From DASPKO01 sp035628055 (lineage in GTDB: Bacteria > Planctomycetota > Phycisphaerae > Phycisphaerales > UBA1924), in NCBI GenBank assembly GCA_035628055.1, contig DASPKO010000172.1, forward strand, positions 1 through 10,345: a stretch of 10,345 nucleotides of DNA, in the 5' to 3' direction. The notes under the pieces were generated by a model. That model had not been told where the DNA came from, ran no database searches, and saw only the letters and a program-made list of their open reading frames with translations. Position 1 is the first letter of the stretch. Every line of letters begins with the position of its first letter. A program made the translations under genes and the position numbers. Of the stretch, positions 6,101 through 10,345 are shown in pieces.

Positions 6101-8577
6101 AGCGCCTCGTCGCCTGGCTGCTCGACCTTGACCGCCTGAGGCTCGGAGCCGAGGGGGTCGAGCTCGGATGGGCGCGGCCCCTCCCGGGCTGGGGATGGGC
6201 CCTCCTGGCGGCCGGGCTCGGCGCCCTGGCGTGGTGGAGCTACCGGAGTCTCGAGGGGTCGCGGCGCGCGCGCCTGGCGCTGGCCGGCCTGCGCACGGGC
6301 GCCCTGCTCACCGTGGCCGTGCTCCTCAGCGGGCCCCGGCTCACCCGCCCGCAGGAGACGGAGGAGAAAGACTGGGTGCTGGTGCTGGTCGACCGCTCGG
6401 CCTCGATGGGGATCGCGGACCTGCCGGGCGCCGCCGGGGCGCTGCGCACGCGCCAGCAGCAGCTCGAGGCCGCGCTCGAGGCCTCGTGGCCCACGTGGCG
6501 TCAGCTCGCGGGCGACCGGGTGGTGGTCTGGCTGGGATTCGACGCCGGGGCCTACGACCTCGCGGCCGATCCCGCCGCCGCGGCCGGCAACCCCGCGGCG
6601 CTCGAGAGCGCGCCCCCGCGCCTGGACGCGCCGGCGGGCCGGCGCACCTCCCTGGGGCGTGCCCTGGAGCAGGCCCTCCGCCGGGCCGCGGGCCGACCTC
6701 TGGCGGGCGTGGTCGTCCTCAGCGACGGGCGCAGCAGCGACGAGCCCGGGGGGGCGGTGCTCCGCCGGCTGGCCGCGGAGAGGGTGCCGCTCTTCTCGGT
6801 CCCATTGGGCAGTCCCGACCCGGTCGCGGACGTGGCGGTCGTGCGCGCGACGGGGCCCGAGGCCGCATTCGTCGAGGACCTCGTGCCCGTCGAGGCGACG
6901 ATCCGGGCGAGCAGCCCGCCCCGCCGCGCCGGCCCGGGCGGCCGGGTCCAGCTCGTCGAGCGGAGCACCGGCCTCGTGCTCGACGAGCGCGAGCTCGAGG
7001 TCCCCAGCGGGAGCGAGCAGCCGGTCGGGGGGCTGGAGTGGCGCGTCACGCTCACCGGGCGCGTCGCCAAGGAGAGCGCCGGCCGGGGGCGGTGGCTGGT
7101 GCGGCTCGTGCCGGGCGGCGACGACCTGATCCGCGAGAACAACGAGGCGCCGCTCGAGCTGACGCTCGAGGACCGCCCCCTGCGCGTGCTCTACCTCGAC
7201 GGGTACCCGCGCTGGGAATACCGGTACCTCAAGAACCTGCTCGTGCGCGAGGGCTCGGTGCGCTCCGCCTCGATGATCCTATCGCCGGCGCGCCGCTACG
7301 TCCAGGAGGGGGACATCGAGCTGGACCGGCTCCCCGCCTCCCCCGAGGAGTGGCGGCGCTTCGACGTCGTCGTGCTGGGCGACGTCCGCCCGGGCATGTT
7401 CGCGCCGGCGCAGCTCGACCAACTGCGCGAGCACGTCGGGGTCAACGGGGCCGGCCTGCTGATCGTCGCCGGCGACAGCTCGATGCCCGGCGCCTGGGCC
7501 GGGACCCCCCTCGCCGACCTTATCCCCTTCGCGCTGGCGCCCGGCCGGCCGGGAGCGGGGGCGGGCGTGCCCGCGTGGCCCGGGCGCGTGGTGATGACCC
7601 CGGCGCCCGCGGCGGCGCGCTCCGGCGTGCTGCGCCTCGCCGACGCGCCGGGCGAGCGCGGCGATTGGTGGCCGCGCGAGCTCGCCGACGCCGAGACCCC
7701 GTGGGCCCACCTGCGCTGGGCCCAGCAGATCGACGCGGGCCTGGTCAAGCCCGCCGCGGAGGTTCTGGCGACCTTCCGCCCCGCCGAGGAGCCGGGCACC
7801 GCGGGCCAGAGCCCGGCCCTGCTCTCGATGCGCTACGGCGCGGGGCGCGTCCTGTACGTCGCGACCGACGAGACCTGGCGCTGGCGCTACGGGCGCGGCG
7901 AGCGCTACCCGGAGCGCTTCTGGCTGCAGCTCGTCCGGCTGCTGGGCCGGCAGAGCCTGGCCCGGTCCGGCACGCCCGCGCGCCTGCAGATCAGCCCGGC
8001 CCGGGCCCGCGTCGATGAGCCGGTGCGCGTGAGCGTGGAGCTCCTGGACCAGCGGCTGGTCGAGTCCGCGCCGCCGTCGCTCACGGCCCGGGTGGTGCGG
8101 GTCGGGAACGCGGGCTCCGCGGGGGCGTCACCCGGCGCGGGTGAGGCGGCCGGCGCCGAGCTCGAGCTCGTGCCCGAGGAGGGCGCCCCGTCCGGGGAGG
8201 GCGGGACCCGGAGCCCGCCGCGGTACGTCGCCACGCGGACGAGCGCCGAGAGCGGGCGCTACCGGGTCGAGGCGGCCGGTGCGGCCCTCGGGGACGCGCG
8301 CCTGGAGGCGGAGGTCGAGCTCTGGCTCCCCGACGATGAGCTGCTCCGCCCCGAGACCGACCATGCCCTGCTGGCCGCGCTCAGCGAGGCGACCGGGGGT
8401 GCCGTGGTCGCGCCCGCGGAGCTGGCCGAGCTCGGCGGGCTCATCCCCAACCGCAAGGTCAAGCTCGTGGGCACCGCCGAGGAGGAGACCCTGTGGGACA
8501 CGCCCCTGGCCCTCATCCTTCTTCTCGGACTGCTGACCGCCGAATGGGTGGGCCGCCGGCTGCTGAGGCTGGCCTGA
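6097..8577 (+). CDS. membrane-anchored VWA protein with amidotransferase-like domain
   Basis: This is an 826-residue protein of the type often labelled 'glutamine amidotransferase' or 'VWA domain protein' in planctomycetes. Two membrane helices lie near residues 30-46 and 58-77. A VWA domain follows with an intact metal site: D99-R-S101-A-S103, T184 (RRTSLG) and D210 (LSDG). A beta-rich middle region leads to an amidotransferase-like domain at about 362-482 (VLYLDGYPRWEYRYLKNLL, FDVVVLGDV, GAGLLIVAGD). A third beta-rich region and a C-terminal helix (about 802-820) complete it. The whole protein contains no cysteine, so it cannot be a classical Cys-dependent glutaminase; the fold is probably structural or binding. 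The ATG overlaps the previous stop (ATGA) and has GGGAG (6085-6089) 7 nt upstream, so translation is probably coupled. Most of the chain is predicted outside the cytoplasm. The ligand is unknown. Confidence 0.9.
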   Translation: MKRLVAWLLDLDRLRLGAEGVELGWARPLPGWGWALLAAGLGALAWWSYRSLEGSRRARLALAGLRTGALLTVAVLLSGPRLTRPQETEEKDWVLVLVDRSASMGIADLPGAAGALRTRQQQLEAALEASWPTWRQLAGDRVVVWLGFDAGAYDLAADPAAAAGNPAALESAPPRLDAPAGRRTSLGRALEQALRRAAGRPLAGVVVLSDGRSSDEPGGAVLRRLAAERVPLFSVPLGSPDPVADVAVVRATGPEAAFVEDLVPVEATIRASSPPRRAGPGGRVQLVERSTGLVLDERELEVPSGSEQPVGGLEWRVTLTGRVAKESAGRGRWLVRLVPGGDDLIRENNEAPLELTLEDRPLRVLYLDGYPRWEYRYLKNLLVREGSVRSASMILSPARRYVQEGDIELDRLPASPEEWRRFDVVVLGDVRPGMFAPAQLDQLREHVGVNGAGLLIVAGDSSMPGAWAGTPLADLIPFALAPGRPGAGAGVPAWPGRVVMTPAPAAARSGVLRLADAPGERGDWWPRELADAETPWAHLRWAQQIDAGLVKPAAEVLATFRPAEEPGTAGQSPALLSMRYGAGRVLYVATDETWRWRYGRGERYPERFWLQLVRLLGRQSLARSGTPARLQISPARARVDEPVRVSVELLDQRLVESAPPSLTARVVRVGNAGSAGASPGAGEAAGAELELVPEEGAPSGEGGTRSPPRYVATRTSAESGRYRVEAAGAALGDARLEAEVELWLPDDELLRPETDHALLAALSEATGGAVVAPAELAELGGLIPNRKVKLVGTAEEETLWDTPLALILLLGLLTAEWVGRRLLRLA

Positions 8578-8705
8578 GAGGTCGCTCGGCGCCCCTCGGT
8601 GAGCGGGCGCGATGCTGTGACGGCGAGGCGGGGCCGGGACGTCCGATGAACCGGTCCGGGGATGGCCCCCGTGCGTAGAAGTTCGGAAGCAAGAGGAATG
8701 CCGCC

Positions 8706-10345
8706 ATGAGCCAGCAGACAGATCAGGGCGCCGGTTGGGGCCGGGTCGGGTCGGCGCGCGCCGACGAGGCCCGGCGCGTGGAACGCCGGCTGGCGGGCCT
8801 GCGCCGAAGGATGAAAGCGCTGCTGGTGGGCGAGCGGGGGCTCCGCCTCGTGGCGGTGCTCGTGGGCGCGGCCCTGCTGGTCGGCCTGGCTGATTACCTG
8901 CTCCGGGCCCCCGCCTGGGTTCGTCTCGGGGTGTGGGTCGCGGGCGCCGCCGCCGCGGCCTGGTGGGCCAGAAGGCTGCTCGGTCCCGTCCTGGCGTTCC
9001 GGCCTCGCCTGGCGGACGTGGCCCTGCGCCTGGAGGAGAGTCCGGCGGGTCGGGCCGCCCAGCTCCCGGGCGTGCTGGCGGCCGGATACGAGTTCGCCGC
9101 GCAGGCCCCCGGCCTGACGGACCGGGTGGTCTCCACCGCCGCGGCCCGGCTGGAGCGCCTCCGCGCGGGCGCGGTCACCGACGTGGGCCGCCTGGGCCGC
9201 GCCGCCGCGCTCGCCGTGCTCGCGCTCGCCGCGGTCACGGCCCTCGGGGTCGCCTGGCCGGCCCTCACGGCGATCGGCGCTCGGCGGGTGCTCGCCCCGT
9301 GGAGCGGCGCCGAGTGGCCCCGGCGCACCGAGCTGGCGGACGTCACCGGCGTCTCGGTTCATCCGCTCGGAACCGCCTTGCCACTGCGTGCCGCGCTCGT
9401 GCGCACGCCCGGGCGGCCCGAGTCGGCGCGCGTCTGGGCCCGCTATCGGGTCGACCACGGAGAGGGCTTCGGACCCGCCCAGCGAGTCCTGCTCACCGGG
9501 CAGGACCGCCAGGCGTCCGTCCCGCCGAGCGCGGCGGAGGCCAACCAGCAGACGACCGGGCTGCTCTTCGAGCGGCTCATCGAGCCGGCCGCGGTCCCCG
9601 GTCCGGCAGGCACCCCGGGGGCGCCGCAGGCGCCGGCCGCCGAAGTCGAGTACTGGTTTGAGGCCGGCGACGACCGGACGGACCCGGCCCGCGTGGCGCT
9701 CGTGACGCCACCCCTGGTCGTGGGCGCACGCGCCGTGGTGACTCCCCCCGCGTACGTCGGGGCCGCCCTGGGGGCCCCGGCCGGGGCCCCGCGCGAGCTC
9801 GACCTGGGGAGCGGCACCGATGAGCGGGCCGCCCCGCCCGGGCTGCTCCAGGGCTCGCGAGTCGAGCTGACCATCGAACTGAACAAGCCCGTGCCCGGTC
9901 CCGTGCCCGGGCCGGGAGGGGTGCCCCAGACCGCGTGGCTCGAGTCCGCCTTCGGGGCCGAGGCCGCCCGGGCGCTCGTCGAGGCCGGGGCCGAGTTCCG
10001 CGCGGGGCCGCGGTCCTGGGCACTCGGCTGGACCCTGGGCGCGCCGGTGCGCCTGCTGGTGACGGTCACGGACGAGCATGGGCTCTCGAGCGCGGGCGCG
10101 GGTGATCAGGCGGTCTACCGCTTCGAGCCCGTGGCCGACGCCCCCCCGACCGCCGCGGTGATCCGGCCCGACGCCGATCGGACGGTGCTCCCCAGCGCGG
10201 TCGTCGAGCTGGCGGGCGAGGCCCGGGACGACATCGCGGTCGGCGCCGCCGAGCTCCAGCAGCGCGTGGCCCGGCGGCCCGCGGGCTCGGGCGGGGCGCC
10301 CGCGGAGCCCGACCCCCAGTGGGCGGCGGTGAGAGGGCAGGTCCG
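8706..10345 (+). CDS. DUF4175-like membrane protein, 3' end missing
   Basis: The reading frame from the ATG at 8706 stays open to the window edge, giving 546 visible residues and no stop. An Arg-rich N-terminal helix (about residues 20-40) precedes two membrane helices (about 46-66 and 71-90). A segment typical of DUF4175-like proteins follows (LADVALRLEES, LPGVLAAGYEFA), then a third helix (about 166-184). The rest is an extended beta-rich, Pro/Gly-rich ectodomain that includes a KPVPGPVPGPGG stretch near 394-405 and VTVTDEHGLSS, which reads like an Ig-type domain. DUF4175-like proteins usually carry a long coiled-coil or low-complexity C-terminus, which would lie beyond the window. No cysteine occurs in the visible part. 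AGAGGA (8692-8697) lies 8 nt before the ATG. The 128-base gap after the VWA gene holds no convincing gene or terminator, so it may belong to the same transcript. Function is unknown. Confidence 0.85.
   Translation, partial: MSQQTDQGAGWGRVGSARADEARRVERRLAGLRRRMKALLVGERGLRLVAVLVGAALLVGLADYLLRAPAWVRLGVWVAGAAAAAWWARRLLGPVLAFRPRLADVALRLEESPAGRAAQLPGVLAAGYEFAAQAPGLTDRVVSTAAARLERLRAGAVTDVGRLGRAAALAVLALAAVTALGVAWPALTAIGARRVLAPWSGAEWPRRTELADVTGVSVHPLGTALPLRAALVRTPGRPESARVWARYRVDHGEGFGPAQRVLLTGQDRQASVPPSAAEANQQTTGLLFERLIEPAAVPGPAGTPGAPQAPAAEVEYWFEAGDDRTDPARVALVTPPLVVGARAVVTPPAYVGAALGAPAGAPRELDLGSGTDERAAPPGLLQGSRVELTIELNKPVPGPVPGPGGVPQTAWLESAFGAEAARALVEAGAEFRAGPRSWALGWTLGAPVRLLVTVTDEHGLSSAGAGDQAVYRFEPVADAPPTAAVIRPDADRTVLPSAVVELAGEARDDIAVGAAELQQRVARRPAGSGGAPAEPDPQWAAVRGQV

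Noticed and set aside
8578..8705. Terminator or small gene between the VWA and DUF4175-like genes
   Set aside because: Only a weak CGCTC/GAGCG stem (8583-8605) without a T-run and a 10-codon frame from 8646 are present; neither is convincing.

Overview
The window looks like chromosomal DNA from a very GC-rich bacterium, most likely a planctomycete (an Isosphaeraceae-like lineage would fit). I infer this from the strong G/C preference at third codon positions, and from a gene set typical of planctomycetes: a DUF58 protein, a BatA-like membrane protein, a VWA protein with an amidotransferase-like fold, and a DUF4175-like membrane protein in a row. There are no insertion sequences, phage genes, CRISPR arrays or rRNA. 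No stretch without a gene exceeds about 300 bases.

Left part, minus strand. Positions 1-42 hold the 5' half of a tRNA-Lys (anticodon CTT), cut by the window edge. A plausible sigma70-type promoter lies about 70 bases upstream of it. Next is a 580-residue FAD-dependent oxidoreductase with a C-terminal Rieske [2Fe-2S] domain (301-2043), resembling B. subtilis YhfW. Its clear ribosome binding site fixes the start.

Middle. A divergent intergenic region (2044-2332) separates the oxidoreductase from the plus-strand cluster. It contains a tight inverted repeat that could be an operator. It also has a -10-like box so close to the DUF58 start codon that the transcript could be leaderless.

Right part, plus strand. 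The genes run in one direction: DUF58/VWA protein (2333-3379), a doubtful 45-codon ORF (3393-3530), BatA-like membrane protein (3527-6100), VWA plus amidotransferase-like membrane protein (6097-8577), and a DUF4175-like membrane protein that runs off the window (8706 onward). Genes two and three overlap by ATGA, so translation is probably coupled. In this family of clusters a MoxR AAA+ ATPase usually works with the DUF58 and VWA proteins, perhaps in assembling or maturing cell-envelope proteins. No MoxR gene is visible here. The three VWA-like domains differ: DUF58 and the third protein keep all the metal-site (MIDAS) residues checked, while the BatA-like protein has lost two. The likely picture is a membrane-anchored, outward-facing complex of unknown function served by a MoxR ATPase encoded elsewhere.
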